DNA of 54,216 bases from Erythrobacteraceae bacterium (GCA_027489095.1 JAIYAL010000142.1:1-54216), one strand, 5' to 3'. Counted from the stretch's first letter, positions 8,020-17,164 are shown. Notes: a model not told the origin generated them from the sequence alone. Program-made: numbers and translations.

Positions 8020-10158
8020 ATGGGCGTCCAGACTCACAAGACCTTCTGCCGTTTCTGCCATGCCAATTGCGCGATGGAAGTCGACGTCTCCGATGGGAAG
8101 GTCGTCGAAGTGCGCGGCGATCCCGATGATTCCGCTTTCGGCGGCTACACCTGCATAAAGGGCCGCGAGCTGCCGGATTCGCACAATTCGGAAAACCGCC
8201 TGCATCACTCCCTGGTGCGGAACGCGTCAGGTGAGTTCGTTTCGACCCCGATGGATCAGGCACTCGCCCATGTCGCGGGCGAGCTGCGGCGGATCATCGA
8301 CACCTATGGCCCGCACTCTGTCGCGGTGTTCATGGGCTCGGGCGGATTTCAGAACAGCGCCGCGATGTCGGCCTCGGTGAGCTTTGCGCAGGCTGTCGGC
8401 AGCCGCAATTTCTACACCTCTGTGACGCTCGACCAGCCAGCCAAGGTGTTCACCACCGCGCGTTATGGCAAGTGGATGGCGGGGCCGAACACCTTCTCGG
8501 AAAGCGACGTTGCCTTCTTCATCGGCAACAACCCGATCGTCTCGCACTATTCTCCCGTCGGCGGCGTGCCCCCCTTCAGCCCTTCGCGCCGCATCCGCGA
8601 CCGGAAGGCAGAAGGGATGAAGGTGATCGTCGCCGACCCGCGCGAGAGCGACGTGGCGCGGCTCGCCGATATTTACCTCCCCGTAAAGCCAGGCGAAGAC
8701 CCGGCGATGCTGGCAGGGATGCTCAATGTGATCATCGCCGAAGGGCTGTATGATCGCAATTTCGTTGCCGCCCATGTCGACGGGTTTGACGAACTCGCCG
8801 AGGCAGTGAAGGCCTTCACGCCCGAGGTGGCCGCTGCGCGCGCCGGGCTCGACAAGGATCAGCTCATCGCCGCCGCGCGGATGTTCGCTGGCGGCTCCAA
8901 GGGCTGCGCGGTCACCGGCACCGGCCCGGAAATGGCGGGCAACGGGACGCTGACCGAATATCTCGTGGTCTGCCTCAACACCATCTGTGCGCGCTTCAAG
9001 CAGGAAGGGGAAAAGGCCGCGATCCCGGGCGTGTTCAGCCCCTACCAAACCGCGCGCCGCGCTCAGGTCGGGCCGCAGGTACCCATGTTCGGCGCCGAAG
9101 GGATGCCCAAGTCGCGTTTCCGCGGTCTCGGCCACTTGGGTTGGGAGATGCCCTGCAACGTGCTGGCTGACGAGATCCTTACCCCCGGCGAAGGCCAGGT
9201 GCGCGCGCTGATCTCGGTCGGTGGGAACCCGGTGGTGGGCTTCCCCGATCAGGCCAAGATGGTGCGCGCATTGGATGATCTTGAGCTGTTCGTGCAGATC
9301 GACCCGTGGATGAGCGCCAGCGCGCGGCGCGCCGATGTGGTGCTGGCGCCCTCGCAATGCCTCGAACGCGAGGACATCACCAGCCTGTCGGAATGGTGGC
9401 ACGAAGAGCCTTACGCCCGCTACACCGAGGCCGTGGTCGCGCCGCCGGGCGACGTGATCGACGAATACGAGATGTTCTGGACGCTCGCACAACACCTCGG
9501 CATCCAGATGATGCTGAACGGTGGACCGCTGCCGATGGACAGGAAGCCGACCAAGCAGGAGTTCCTGGATCTGGCGGTGACCGGGTGCCTTGTCCCGCCC
9601 AGCCAGGTGCGCGAGGATTGCCGCGCCAATGGCGGTCAAGCGGCGATCTATCCCGAAAAGCACCCGGTGGTGGAGCCGGTCGACGAAGGCGAATTCCACC
9701 GCTTCGATCTGGCGGTGGGCGCAATGCCTGCGGAGATCCTGAGATACGCCGACAACTGCACAGCACGCGAAGGCTTCGAATTCCGCCTGATTTCGCGGCG
9801 ATCGAAAACCCGCTTCAACTCGATCGGCCATCCGCTCAAGAAATTGCAGGACAAGACCACCACCAACCCCGCCTACATCCACCCTGAGGACATCGCGGCA
9901 CTGGGGCTGGAGGAAGGAGGGCTGGTTGCGATCACCAGTCCCCACGCCACCATCCACGGGGTCGTCAAGGCGAGCGACAAATTGCGCCGCGGGATTGTCT
10001 CGATGGCGCACGCGTATGGCGATGCCGACGCGACCAAGGAGGATGTGCGTGAGCGGGGCTCCTCGACCAACCGGCTGGTCAGCGAGGTGGTCGATTACGA
10101 TCCGATCACGGGACAATCGCTCCAGAGCGCCATTCCGGTAAAGCTCGAACCGGCCTGA
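8020..10158 (+). CDS. molybdopterin-dependent oxidoreductase (formate dehydrogenase/BisC-like)
   Basis: 712 residues behind AAAGGGAGAG. The N-terminal [4Fe-4S] ligands are C10-x2-C13-x3-C17 and C45 (GYTCIKGR). Then come the three molybdopterin domains (GSGGFQNSAA, NPIVSHYSP, VADPRESDVARLADIYLPVKPGEDPAML) and a C-terminal dinucleotide-binding domain beginning near residue 580. This is the DMSO reductase superfamily with a bis-MGD cofactor. There is no Tat signal, so it should be cytoplasmic. A plausible role is a hydroxylation, hydration or dehydrogenation step on the cluster substrate; formate oxidation is less likely because no formate dehydrogenase partners are nearby. MobA, about 1.1 kb upstream, could serve its cofactor. 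Confidence 0.9.
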   Translation: MGVQTHKTFCRFCHANCAMEVDVSDGKVVEVRGDPDDSAFGGYTCIKGRELPDSHNSENRLHHSLVRNASGEFVSTPMDQALAHVAGELRRIIDTYGPHSVAVFMGSGGFQNSAAMSASVSFAQAVGSRNFYTSVTLDQPAKVFTTARYGKWMAGPNTFSESDVAFFIGNNPIVSHYSPVGGVPPFSPSRRIRDRKAEGMKVIVADPRESDVARLADIYLPVKPGEDPAMLAGMLNVIIAEGLYDRNFVAAHVDGFDELAEAVKAFTPEVAAARAGLDKDQLIAAARMFAGGSKGCAVTGTGPEMAGNGTLTEYLVVCLNTICARFKQEGEKAAIPGVFSPYQTARRAQVGPQVPMFGAEGMPKSRFRGLGHLGWEMPCNVLADEILTPGEGQVRALISVGGNPVVGFPDQAKMVRALDDLELFVQIDPWMSASARRADVVLAPSQCLEREDITSLSEWWHEEPYARYTEAVVAPPGDVIDEYEMFWTLAQHLGIQMMLNGGPLPMDRKPTKQEFLDLAVTGCLVPPSQVREDCRANGGQAAIYPEKHPVVEPVDEGEFHRFDLAVGAMPAEILRYADNCTAREGFEFRLISRRSKTRFNSIGHPLKKLQDKTTTNPAYIHPEDIAALGLEEGGLVAITSPHATIHGVVKASDKLRRGIVSMAHAYGDADATKEDVRERGSSTNRLVSEVVDYDPITGQSLQSAIPVKLEPA

Positions 10159-10182
10159 TCTTTTCTCAGTTCAAGGACAATT

Positions 10183-11193
10183 ATGCCCATCAACCGCCGC
10201 TTCCTCCTCCAGCGCCGCCCCGACGGCACGCCCGTCAAGGCGGACTTCGAACTCGTCACCGAGCCCACGCCCGAGCTCGCCGAAGGGCAGTTCCTGATCC
10301 GCAACCACTACGCATCGCTCGATCCGGCGATGCGCGGGTGGATGGATGCCGAGGGTAACTACATGCCGCCGATCCCGCTCGGCGATCCGGTGCGCGCCAG
10401 CACCATCGGTGTGGTCGAGGAAAGCCGCGCGGAAGGCTTTGTGCCCGGCCAGTGGGTGATGGGCCTCAATGCGCTGGAGGATTATTCGGTTAGTGCCATC
10501 GGCGGCTTCACCCAGCCGATCGATCCCAGCCTCGTGCCGAATGTCACCAACTACCTCTCGATCTTCGGCGCGGTCGGGATGACGGCCTATTTCGGCTTCC
10601 TCGAAGTGTGCGAGCCCAAACCGGGCGAGACCGTGCTGGTCACCGGCGCGGCAGGCGCGGTGGGCAGTCTGGTCGGCCAGCTCGCCAAGATTCATGGCTG
10701 CCGCGCGGTCGGTATCGCCGGCGGCCCGGCCAAATGCGCGCGCCTGACCGAGAAATACGGCTTCGACGCCGCGATCGACTATCGCGGCAAGGACGAAGCC
10801 GCACTCACCGCTGCGATCGCCGAGGCCTGCCCTAACGGTGTCGACGTGATCTTCGAGAACGTCGGCGGGATCATCCTCGATGCGGGGCTGATGAACCTCA
10901 ACCTCCATTCGCGCGTCGGGCTGTGCGGCCTCATCAGCGAGTACAACACGGAGCCGCGCGGCATCCGCAACCTGTGGCAGCTGATCGTCAAGCGCGCGCA
11001 TATCCGGGGGCTGCTGATCGCCGACTACGTCCCCCGCTTCGGCGAGGGCGCAGCGAAGATGGCGGAGTGGGCGGCCGCTGGTAAGCTCACCATTGACGAA
11101 CATGTCGACGAGGGGCTGGAGAACGCATTCGACAGCTTCATGAGGCTGTTTGCGGGCACCAACGACGGCAAGATGATCCTCAAGATCGCCTGA
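10183..11193 (+). CDS. NADP-dependent oxidoreductase, MDR superfamily (paralogue)
   Basis: 336 residues, 24 bases after the Mo oxidoreductase, same strand. The features repeat those of the enzyme at 6884-7888: SLDPAMRGWMDAEGNYMPPI, FGAVGMTAYFGFLEV, NADPH loop TGAAGAVGSLVGQLAKIHG, GVDVIFENVGG, and the closing NDGKMILKI. Two such enoyl/enone reductases around one Mo enzyme suggest successive or stereo-specific reductions. Sequence alone does not define the substrates. The ThuA-like gene starts four bases after its stop. Confidence 0.9.
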   Translation: MPINRRFLLQRRPDGTPVKADFELVTEPTPELAEGQFLIRNHYASLDPAMRGWMDAEGNYMPPIPLGDPVRASTIGVVEESRAEGFVPGQWVMGLNALEDYSVSAIGGFTQPIDPSLVPNVTNYLSIFGAVGMTAYFGFLEVCEPKPGETVLVTGAAGAVGSLVGQLAKIHGCRAVGIAGGPAKCARLTEKYGFDAAIDYRGKDEAALTAAIAEACPNGVDVIFENVGGIILDAGLMNLNLHSRVGLCGLISEYNTEPRGIRNLWQLIVKRAHIRGLLIADYVPRFGEGAAKMAEWAAAGKLTIDEHVDEGLENAFDSFMRLFAGTNDGKMILKIA

Positions 11194-11197
11194 CCTG

Positions 11198-11968
11198 ATG
11201 GCCCGCTCGCTGCTCGTTCTGTCCGGGGGGCATCCATACGAGGAAGGCCCCTTTGACGAATTGCTGGCGGCGCTGGGTGACTGGGATATCACCCACCTCG
11301 TCCACCCCGAGGGCGGAGAGGCCGATGCGGCGGAGGCAATCGCGGCGGCAGATGCGCTGCTGTTCTATGACATGGCGGGCTACAGCTTTGCCGATGGCGC
11401 AGTGACGATGCGCCCACCCTCGCCCGCCTTCAGACAGGCCGTTGCGGCGCGCTTTGCGGGCGGCAAGGGTGCTGTGGCGATGCATCATGCTTTGGCCGGA
11501 TGGGCGCTGTGGCCCGAATGGCATGAATGGCTCGGCGGGACATTTCACTATCAGCCCGACGCACATGGACCGGACTCCGGCTATCGCCACGATGTCGCCT
11601 ACGAAGCGCAAGTCGTCGCCGATCATCCGGTGACCCGCGGCCTGCCACCAAGCTTCCCGGTCACCGACGAGCTCTACCTCTGCCCGATCAACGAAGCCGC
11701 TTTCACGCCGCTGGTGCGCGCCGAGGGCTTCGCTTTCACGCGGGACAATTTCTATTCCGCCGCCAAGGCCGTGGCGGGCGCGATGTTCAGCAACGACGGC
11801 TGGGATCACCCGCCGGGCAGCAACTGCATCGCCTGGGAAAGCCGCACCTGCCCGGCGCCGCTCGTCTACCTGCAATTCGGCGATGGCCCGCCGACCTATG
11901 CCAACCCAAACGTGCGCCAGATGCTGCGGCAGGCGCTCGATTACACCTCAGGAGGAGCCGAAGCATGA
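11198..11968 (+). CDS. ThuA-like domain protein 1
   Basis: 256 residues. It belongs to the ThuA (trehalose utilisation) group of the class I glutamine amidotransferase-like fold: LLVLSGGHPYEEGPFDELL at the N-terminus, AADALLFYDMAGY, then KGAVAMHHALAGWALWPEWHEWLGGTFHY, VTRGLPPSFPVTDELYL and a late PLVYLQFGDGP strand. The chemistry of the family is poorly defined, with sugar-related roles known. It ends in an ATGA overlap with the LEH-like gene, so translation is coupled. A second family member is at 17171-17926, about 5 kb downstream. Confidence 0.8.
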   Translation: MARSLLVLSGGHPYEEGPFDELLAALGDWDITHLVHPEGGEADAAEAIAAADALLFYDMAGYSFADGAVTMRPPSPAFRQAVAARFAGGKGAVAMHHALAGWALWPEWHEWLGGTFHYQPDAHGPDSGYRHDVAYEAQVVADHPVTRGLPPSFPVTDELYLCPINEAAFTPLVRAEGFAFTRDNFYSAAKAVAGAMFSNDGWDHPPGSNCIAWESRTCPAPLVYLQFGDGPPTYANPNVRQMLRQALDYTSGGAEA

Positions 11969-12339
11969 CGCCCCAGCAAACCGTCGAAGCCTTCATCGGC
12001 CACTGGAACGCCTGCGACATCGACGCGATGCTCGCCCTGTGTGCGGACGAGATCGTCTACCACAACATCCCGATGGAGCCGATCGAGGGCACGTCGGCGA
12101 TGCGCGGCATGGTCGAGGGTTTCTTGGCAAACATCGCCTCCTGCGACTGGCAGGTTCACGCCATTGCGGCGAATGGTGGCACCGTCCTCACCGAACGGAC
12201 CGACGGCTTCATTTTCAAGGACGGTCGTCATGCCGCGATCCGGGTGATGGGGACTTTCGAAATCGGCGCCGACGGACTCATCACCGCGTGGCGCGACTAT
12301 TTCGACATGCTTGAATTCCAGCGCGAATTTGCCGGCTGA
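11965..12339 (+). CDS. limonene-1,2-epoxide hydrolase-like NTF2-fold protein
   Basis: 124 residues starting at the ATG inside the ThuA stop (ATGA), preceded by AGGAGGAG. The fold is NTF2-like with MTPQQTVEAFIGHWNACDIDAML-type start and HNIPMEPIEG. Candidate catalytic residues correspond to the Asp-Arg-Asp set of limonene epoxide hydrolase: R78 and D80 in ERTDGF, and D111 in WRDYFD. Epoxide hydrolysis by direct water attack is therefore plausible and would fit downstream of a P450. A non-hydrolytic dehydratase or isomerase remains possible. Confidence 0.8.
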   Translation: MTPQQTVEAFIGHWNACDIDAMLALCADEIVYHNIPMEPIEGTSAMRGMVEGFLANIASCDWQVHAIAANGGTVLTERTDGFIFKDGRHAAIRVMGTFEIGADGLITAWRDYFDMLEFQREFAG

Positions 12340-12440
12340 TCATGCTTTGTCTGCAACCCTAACAGAAACGTGCATCGCATCGGGGGCGCGTGTCTGGCTA
12401 GGCTTGCCCCATAATTTCCAAGGGTCTGGAGCCGCCTGAC

Positions 12441-13682
12441 ATGAACAAGCCCGAAGGCAACGTGTTCGCGCCTGAAACACTGATCGATCCGTTCGACTAC
12501 TACCGTGCGGTGCACGACGCCGGCATCGCCATCGAGCACCTCGAGGCGATGAACACCTGGGTCGTCTATTCTTACGACCTGTGCAGCGAGGCGGCGGCCA
12601 AGCCCGAAGTCTTTTCCAACGATTTCACAGCGCTCATGGGCCGCGAAGCGGACGAGGACATCCAGGCGGTCCTCGCCGAGGGTTGGCCCGACCTGCCGAC
12701 CCTGCTGACCGCCGACCACCCGGTCCACACCCGCAACCGCAAGCTCGTCAACCTCGCCTTCTCGGCCCCGCGCGTCAATGCGATCGAGGCCGACATGCGC
12801 ACCAAGTCGATCGAACTGATCGAGGCCTTTGCGGATCGCGGGGAATGCGAATTTGTCGAGGAATTCGGCGTCCCGCTGCCGGTCGCGATGATCGCGGGCC
12901 AGATCGGGCTTGATGACGACCCCGCACGCGTTAAGCGCTGGTCCGATGCGGCAGTCGACCGCTTCAGCCAGATGGTCGATCACGAGCGCAAGCTTGAATG
13001 CGCGCGCAGCCTTGTCGAGTTCCAGCACTACATCAAGGGCCTGATCGATGATCGCCGGGCCAATGGCGGCAACGACCTCTTGACCGATCTCGTCGAGGCG
13101 CGGGTCGAGGGCGAGACGCCGCTCATAGACCCCGAGATCATGTCGTTGATGCAGCAGTTCATGGTGGCAGGCAACGAGACCACCACCTCGACGCTGGCGG
13201 GCGGGTTGCTTCAACTGATCCGTAATCCCGACCAGATGGAAAAGGCCAAGGCGGCAGCTGGCGGGCGCGACCCCAAGCTGCTCGGCAACCTCGTCGAGGA
13301 GGCGCTCCGCTACGAGACACCGACGGCGGGAATGTGGCGCATTGTCAAGGCGGACACCGAGCTTGGCGGCATGGCGATTCCGGCGGGCGCCGTTGTGCAG
13401 CTTCGCTATGCGGCAGCGAACCGCGATCCGAAGAAGTTCCCCGATCCCGACCGTTTCGACATCGAGCGGACCAACGCCCGCACCCACCTCAGCTTCGGCA
13501 AGGGGCCGCATATGTGCGTGGGCAATATGCTCAGCCGCAAGGAGATGGTGGTCGCGTTCGACGAGCTGCTCGAGCGGCTCGATAACTTTGCAGTGGCCGA
13601 CGACAACGCGATCCGCATCCTCCCCAACATCCTGCTGCGCGGCGTTACCCACCTGCCGATTACCTTCACGCGGAAAGCCTGA
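12441..13682 (+). CDS. cytochrome P450 (complete)
   Basis: 413 residues, usual length for a soluble bacterial P450. I-helix AGNETT is at 243-248, ExxR at 287-290 (EALR), and the haem loop FGKGPHMCVG at 352-361 with Cys359. The DPFDYYRAVHDAG start and TADHPVHTRNRKLV are typical of the CYP family fold. It follows a 101-bp gap after the LEH-like gene, so may have its own promoter; GGTCTGGAG precedes the ATG. The ACAD gene follows after 5 bases. The position beside an ACAD and a thiolase-like aldolase suggests hydroxylation of a side chain before its degradation. Confidence 0.95.
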   Translation: MNKPEGNVFAPETLIDPFDYYRAVHDAGIAIEHLEAMNTWVVYSYDLCSEAAAKPEVFSNDFTALMGREADEDIQAVLAEGWPDLPTLLTADHPVHTRNRKLVNLAFSAPRVNAIEADMRTKSIELIEAFADRGECEFVEEFGVPLPVAMIAGQIGLDDDPARVKRWSDAAVDRFSQMVDHERKLECARSLVEFQHYIKGLIDDRRANGGNDLLTDLVEARVEGETPLIDPEIMSLMQQFMVAGNETTTSTLAGGLLQLIRNPDQMEKAKAAAGGRDPKLLGNLVEEALRYETPTAGMWRIVKADTELGGMAIPAGAVVQLRYAAANRDPKKFPDPDRFDIERTNARTHLSFGKGPHMCVGNMLSRKEMVVAFDELLERLDNFAVADDNAIRILPNILLRGVTHLPITFTRKA

Positions 13683-13687
13683 CGCAC

Positions 13688-14770
13688 ATGAATTTCGACC
13701 TTTCCGAAGAACAGCAGATGTTCGTGACCTCGGTCGAGCGTTTTGCCGCGCCGGTCGATGTCGAGGCGCGCCGCCGCTTGCGCCTTTCGCCCACCGGCTA
13801 TGACCGCACTCGCTGGCAGCAGCTCGCCGAGATGGGCTTGATCGCGCTCGCTGCGGGCGAGGAGGCGGGCGGCATGGGGGGCTCGGCGGTCGACCTCGCG
13901 CTGGTAGCCGAGGCACTCGGCAAGGCCAATGCCCCGGACCCGCTGCTCGAACACGGCATCCTGCCCGCGCTGCTGCTGGAGCGCGGCGGCGCGACCGAGG
14001 CGCTCGAAGGCGTGCTCAACGGCGAGACCATCGCGACCCTCGCCTGGACAGAGCGCGGCCAGCGTTACAGTCTCAACGCGAAGGGGATGAAGGCCGAGAA
14101 GGGGGCAGAAGGCTTCACCCTCTCGGGCGAGAAGACCATGGTGATGGGTGCCCTGCTCGCCGACCTGTTCATCGTCACTGCCGATCTCGGCGGCGAGACG
14201 GCCTGCTTCCTTGTTCCGAAGGACGCGCCAGGTCTCGAGGTGCGCGCCTACCGCCTCGCTGATGGGAGCATTGCGGGCGAGATCAAACTGACCCGCACAC
14301 CGGCATCGAGCAGGCTGGCGCTCGACGCTGCAGGCCTTGCCTCCATCGCCTCGGAGCTGCGTCTCTATGCCGCCGCCGAGATGGTCGGCCTCGGCCAACG
14401 CCTGCTCGACGACACGCTGACCTACGTGAAGGAGCGCGAGCAGTTCGGTGTCGCGATCGGCAGCTTCCAGGCGCTCCAGCACCGCCTTGTCGACGCTTAC
14501 GCGAAGGGCGAACAGGCGCGCTCAATGCTCTACCGCGCGGCACTCACCGACCGCGCCGACGCGGCCAAGTGGCAACGCGCCGCCGCCGGGGCCAAGGCCT
14601 ATATCGGCGAGAATGCCGACGCCATCGCCCGCGAGGCGGTGCAGATGCACGGCGGCATGGGGATCACCGACGAATTGGCAATCGGCCATGCAATGAAGCG
14701 CGTGCTGGTGCTCGCCCGCCTGTTCGGCGACGTCGACACCGTGCTGGCGGAATATGCATTGGCGGCTTGA
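13688..14770 (+). CDS. acyl-CoA dehydrogenase, short subunit of a likely heteromeric pair
   Basis: 360 residues, all three ACAD domains recognisable: N-terminal helices (FDLSEEQQMFVTSVERF), the middle sheet (TLAWTERGQRY, FTLSGEKTMVMG), and the C-terminal bundle (YVKEREQFGVAIGSFQALQHRL, QMHGGMGITDELAI). The C-terminal glutamate found in short/medium-chain enzymes (IYEGT region) has no counterpart: here it reads LARLFGDVDTVL. This resembles the non-catalytic or half-active subunits of the alpha2beta2 dehydrogenases known from steroid side-chain degradation. The likely partner is the ACAD at 17981-19189. Confidence 0.9.
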   Translation: MNFDLSEEQQMFVTSVERFAAPVDVEARRRLRLSPTGYDRTRWQQLAEMGLIALAAGEEAGGMGGSAVDLALVAEALGKANAPDPLLEHGILPALLLERGGATEALEGVLNGETIATLAWTERGQRYSLNAKGMKAEKGAEGFTLSGEKTMVMGALLADLFIVTADLGGETACFLVPKDAPGLEVRAYRLADGSIAGEIKLTRTPASSRLALDAAGLASIASELRLYAAAEMVGLGQRLLDDTLTYVKEREQFGVAIGSFQALQHRLVDAYAKGEQARSMLYRAALTDRADAAKWQRAAAGAKAYIGENADAIAREAVQMHGGMGITDELAIGHAMKRVLVLARLFGDVDTVLAEYALAA

Positions 14771-14811
14771 TTGGTGCCCGCCTGACCGGCGCGCCTGAGG
14801 GAGACTGAAAC

Positions 14812-15237
14812 ATGGGCGAAAAGATCGACCCGAACCTGTGGAGCAACGGCGCCGAGCCGCACCTGATGGGCGGGCGCCTGCCTACGGGTCAGATCGTGTT
14901 CCCGATGCCCGTCGGCGACGCGGCCGAGGGCGTGGAGCCCTACAAGCTCTCGCGCCGCGGCAAGCTGTGGTCGTGGACCTCGCAAGGCTTTCTGCCCAAG
15001 GAGCCCTATGAGGGCCCCGGATCAGGCCCCGGCGAAGGGCCGCCAGACTTCCAATCCTATCTCCTAGGCTATGTCGAATTGCCCGGTGAGGTGATCGTCG
15101 AAAGTCGCATAGTCGGCGCGCGGCTTGAGGACCTGCACCTCGGCATGGAACTCGAATTCTGCATCGTGCCGTTCAACGTGCGCTACGACACCTTCGCCTT
15201 CCGTCCTGCCACCGCCAGCGAAAGCAAAGCAGCATGA
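14812..15237 (+). CDS. OB-fold/DUF35 protein, partner of the thiolase-like protein
   Basis: 141 residues behind GAGGGAGAC. The C-terminal half (LPGEVIVESRIVG, LGMELEFCIVPF, YDTFAFRP) is the DUF35 OB-fold that accompanies thiolase-like proteins. The N-terminal zinc-ribbon cysteines usual for DUF35 are absent. In actinobacterial steroid side-chain cleavage a DUF35 domain binds an Ltp2-type aldolase and activates it; the same pair arrangement is seen here, with an ATGA overlap into the thiolase-like gene. That functional parallel is an inference from gene order and family. Confidence 0.82.
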   Translation: MGEKIDPNLWSNGAEPHLMGGRLPTGQIVFPMPVGDAAEGVEPYKLSRRGKLWSWTSQGFLPKEPYEGPGSGPGEGPPDFQSYLLGYVELPGEVIVESRIVGARLEDLHLGMELEFCIVPFNVRYDTFAFRPATASESKAA

Positions 15238-16397
15238 GCGAGAACGTCTACATCATCGGCGCCGGGATTCACCCTTTTGGCCGCACAGACAGCCGCTCCG
15301 GCCGCGAGCAGGGTGTCTATGCGGTTCGCGAGGCTCTGAAGGACGCGGGGCTCGAATGGGCCGATGTCGAGTGCGCATATGGCGGCTCGGCGGCGGCGGG
15401 TAATGCCGACATCATGGTCAACGAGCTCGGGCTGACCAGCCTGCCCTTTACCAACGTCGCCAACGGCTGCGCCACGGGGGGGAGCGCCCTCGCCGCCTCC
15501 CAACAGGCGATCGCGAGTGGGATGTATGACCTCGCGCTGGCGGTCGGCTTTGACAAGCATCCCAGGGGCGCATTCAACGCCAAGCCCTCGGACTATGGCC
15601 TGCCCGAATGGTACGGCCAGACCGGCATGATGCTAACGACGCAGTTCTTCGCGCTGAAGATACAGCGTTACATGCAGCTTCACGGCATCAGCCGCACGAC
15701 GCTGGGCCGGGTGGCGGAAAAGGCGTTTCGCAACGGTACCATCACGCCCCATGCGTGGCGCCGTAGCCCGGTCGATCTCGACACAATCATGAACGCGCCG
15801 ATGATCAACGATCCGCTCACCAAGTACATGTTCTGCTCGCCTGCCGAGGGCGCTGTGGCGCTGATCCTCGCCAGCGAGAAGAAGATGAAGGAACTGGGCG
15901 CGGACGGCGTGAAGATCCGTGCGGTTTCGGTAAAGACCCGTCCGCCCAACTCCTTCGAGGTGTTCCAGGCCGGCATCAGCATCGAGGAGGGCGGCAAGCC
16001 CACCGTGCTCGCCAGCAAGGCGGCCTTTGAAAAGGCGGGGGTTGGCCCCGAGGACATTTCCGTTGCGCAGCTCCAGGACACCGAAAGCGGTGCGGAGATC
16101 ATGCACATGGCCGAAAACGGCTTCTGCACGGATGGCGATCAGGAGGAATGGCTCGCCAATGGCTGGACAGAGATCGGCGGCAAGCTGCCGGTCAACACGG
16201 ACGGCGGCTGCCTTGCCTGCGGTGAGCCCGTCGGGGCTTCCGGTCTCAGGCAGGTCTACGAGAATGTCACGCAGCTGCGCCAGCGCGCAGGCGAACGGCA
16301 AGTGCCTGGCCAGAATGGCAAGGGCCCCCGCTTCGGCTATTCCCACGTCTACGGCGCACCGGGCCTGTCCGGCGTCGCGATTCTGGAGCGCGAATGA
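15234..16397 (+). CDS. thiolase-like lipid-transfer protein/aldolase (SCP-x/Ltp2 type)
   Basis: 387 residues. The thiolase fold is clear (IIGAGIHPFGRTD, NVANGCATGGSALAASQQA with Cys79, PVNTDGGCLACGEPVGASG). The second catalytic Cys of true thiolases near the C-terminus is missing; the matching region is YSHVYGAPGLSG with Tyr373. This pattern fits the non-thiolytic branch that performs retro-aldol cleavage of side-chain CoA esters in steroid catabolism. It is coupled by four-base overlaps to the DUF35 gene before it and the SDR gene after it. An ordinary thiolase cannot be excluded without structure or assay. Confidence 0.87.
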   Translation: MSENVYIIGAGIHPFGRTDSRSGREQGVYAVREALKDAGLEWADVECAYGGSAAAGNADIMVNELGLTSLPFTNVANGCATGGSALAASQQAIASGMYDLALAVGFDKHPRGAFNAKPSDYGLPEWYGQTGMMLTTQFFALKIQRYMQLHGISRTTLGRVAEKAFRNGTITPHAWRRSPVDLDTIMNAPMINDPLTKYMFCSPAEGAVALILASEKKMKELGADGVKIRAVSVKTRPPNSFEVFQAGISIEEGGKPTVLASKAAFEKAGVGPEDISVAQLQDTESGAEIMHMAENGFCTDGDQEEWLANGWTEIGGKLPVNTDGGCLACGEPVGASGLRQVYENVTQLRQRAGERQVPGQNGKGPRFGYSHVYGAPGLSGVAILERE

Positions 16398-17164
16398 GCC
16401 GGATGCAAGGCAAGGTCGCGCTGGTTTCAGGCGGCGCGGAAGGGATCGGCGAGGCGGTTGCTCGGTTGATCGTGGCCGAAGGCGGCAGCGTGATGCTCGG
16501 CGATGTGCAACTGGAGAAGGCACAAGGCCTCGCCGCCGAACTGGGTGAGCGCGCGGCCGCCTGCGAACTCGACGTTCGCGACCTCGCACAGTGGGAAACC
16601 GCAGTCGCCGCGACGCGCGCGAAGTTCGGCAAGCTCACCGTGCTTTGCAACATTGCCGGCATCTCCGAGCCGGGCAACGTCCCCGAAGGCGCGCTCGACG
16701 TGTGGGAGCGCACCATCGATATCAACCTCCACGGCCCCTTCTACGGCATGCGCGCCGCGATCCCGGCGATGGAAGCGAGCGGCGAGCCTTGCGCCATCGT
16801 CAACATCGGCTCGATGATCGCGCTGCGCCCGGCGAGTTTCGTGGCGGCCTACTCCGCCTCGAAGACCGGGCTCCGGGGCCTGACGCAATCGGTCGCGCTT
16901 TACCTTGCCGAGCGCGGCCTGCCGATCCGCGTCAACATGGTGCACCCCGGCGCGATCCGCACGCCGATGTACAACCGCTACAAGTTCTCCGGTGCCGACA
17001 CGCCCGAGAATATCGAGACCAATTTCGCCGCCACCCACCCGATGAACCGCATCGGCGAGCCCGAGGAGGTCGCCCGCGCGGTGGTGTTCCTCGCCAGTGA
17101 CGAGGCCAGCTTCACCACCGGCTGCGATCTGACGGTTGACGGCGGCGGGTCGATCAGGAGCTAA
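16394..17164 (+). CDS. SDR-family oxidoreductase
   Basis: 256 residues, starting in an ATGA overlap with the thiolase-like gene. Cofactor loop SGGAEGIG (12-19), a variant NIAG in place of NNAG at 86-89, catalytic Ser140, Tyr153 and Lys157 (YSASK), and C-terminal CDLTVDGGGS. D37 after the second beta strand suggests NAD rather than NADP. It is similar in layout to bacterial hydroxysteroid and 3-oxoacyl reductases. Tight coupling with the DUF35/thiolase-like pair implies action on the same pathway intermediates. Confidence 0.92.
   Translation: MSRMQGKVALVSGGAEGIGEAVARLIVAEGGSVMLGDVQLEKAQGLAAELGERAAACELDVRDLAQWETAVAATRAKFGKLTVLCNIAGISEPGNVPEGALDVWERTIDINLHGPFYGMRAAIPAMEASGEPCAIVNIGSMIALRPASFVAAYSASKTGLRGLTQSVALYLAERGLPIRVNMVHPGAIRTPMYNRYKFSGADTPENIETNFAATHPMNRIGEPEEVARAVVFLASDEASFTTGCDLTVDGGGSIRS

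Noticed and set aside
8227..10116. 629-codon minus-strand open frame
   Set aside because: Antisense to the molybdopterin oxidoreductase; no recognisable domain and Arg/His/Gly-rich composition typical of a shadow frame.
12297..13916. 539-codon minus-strand open frame
   Set aside because: Antisense to the P450 gene, which has all the P450 motifs.
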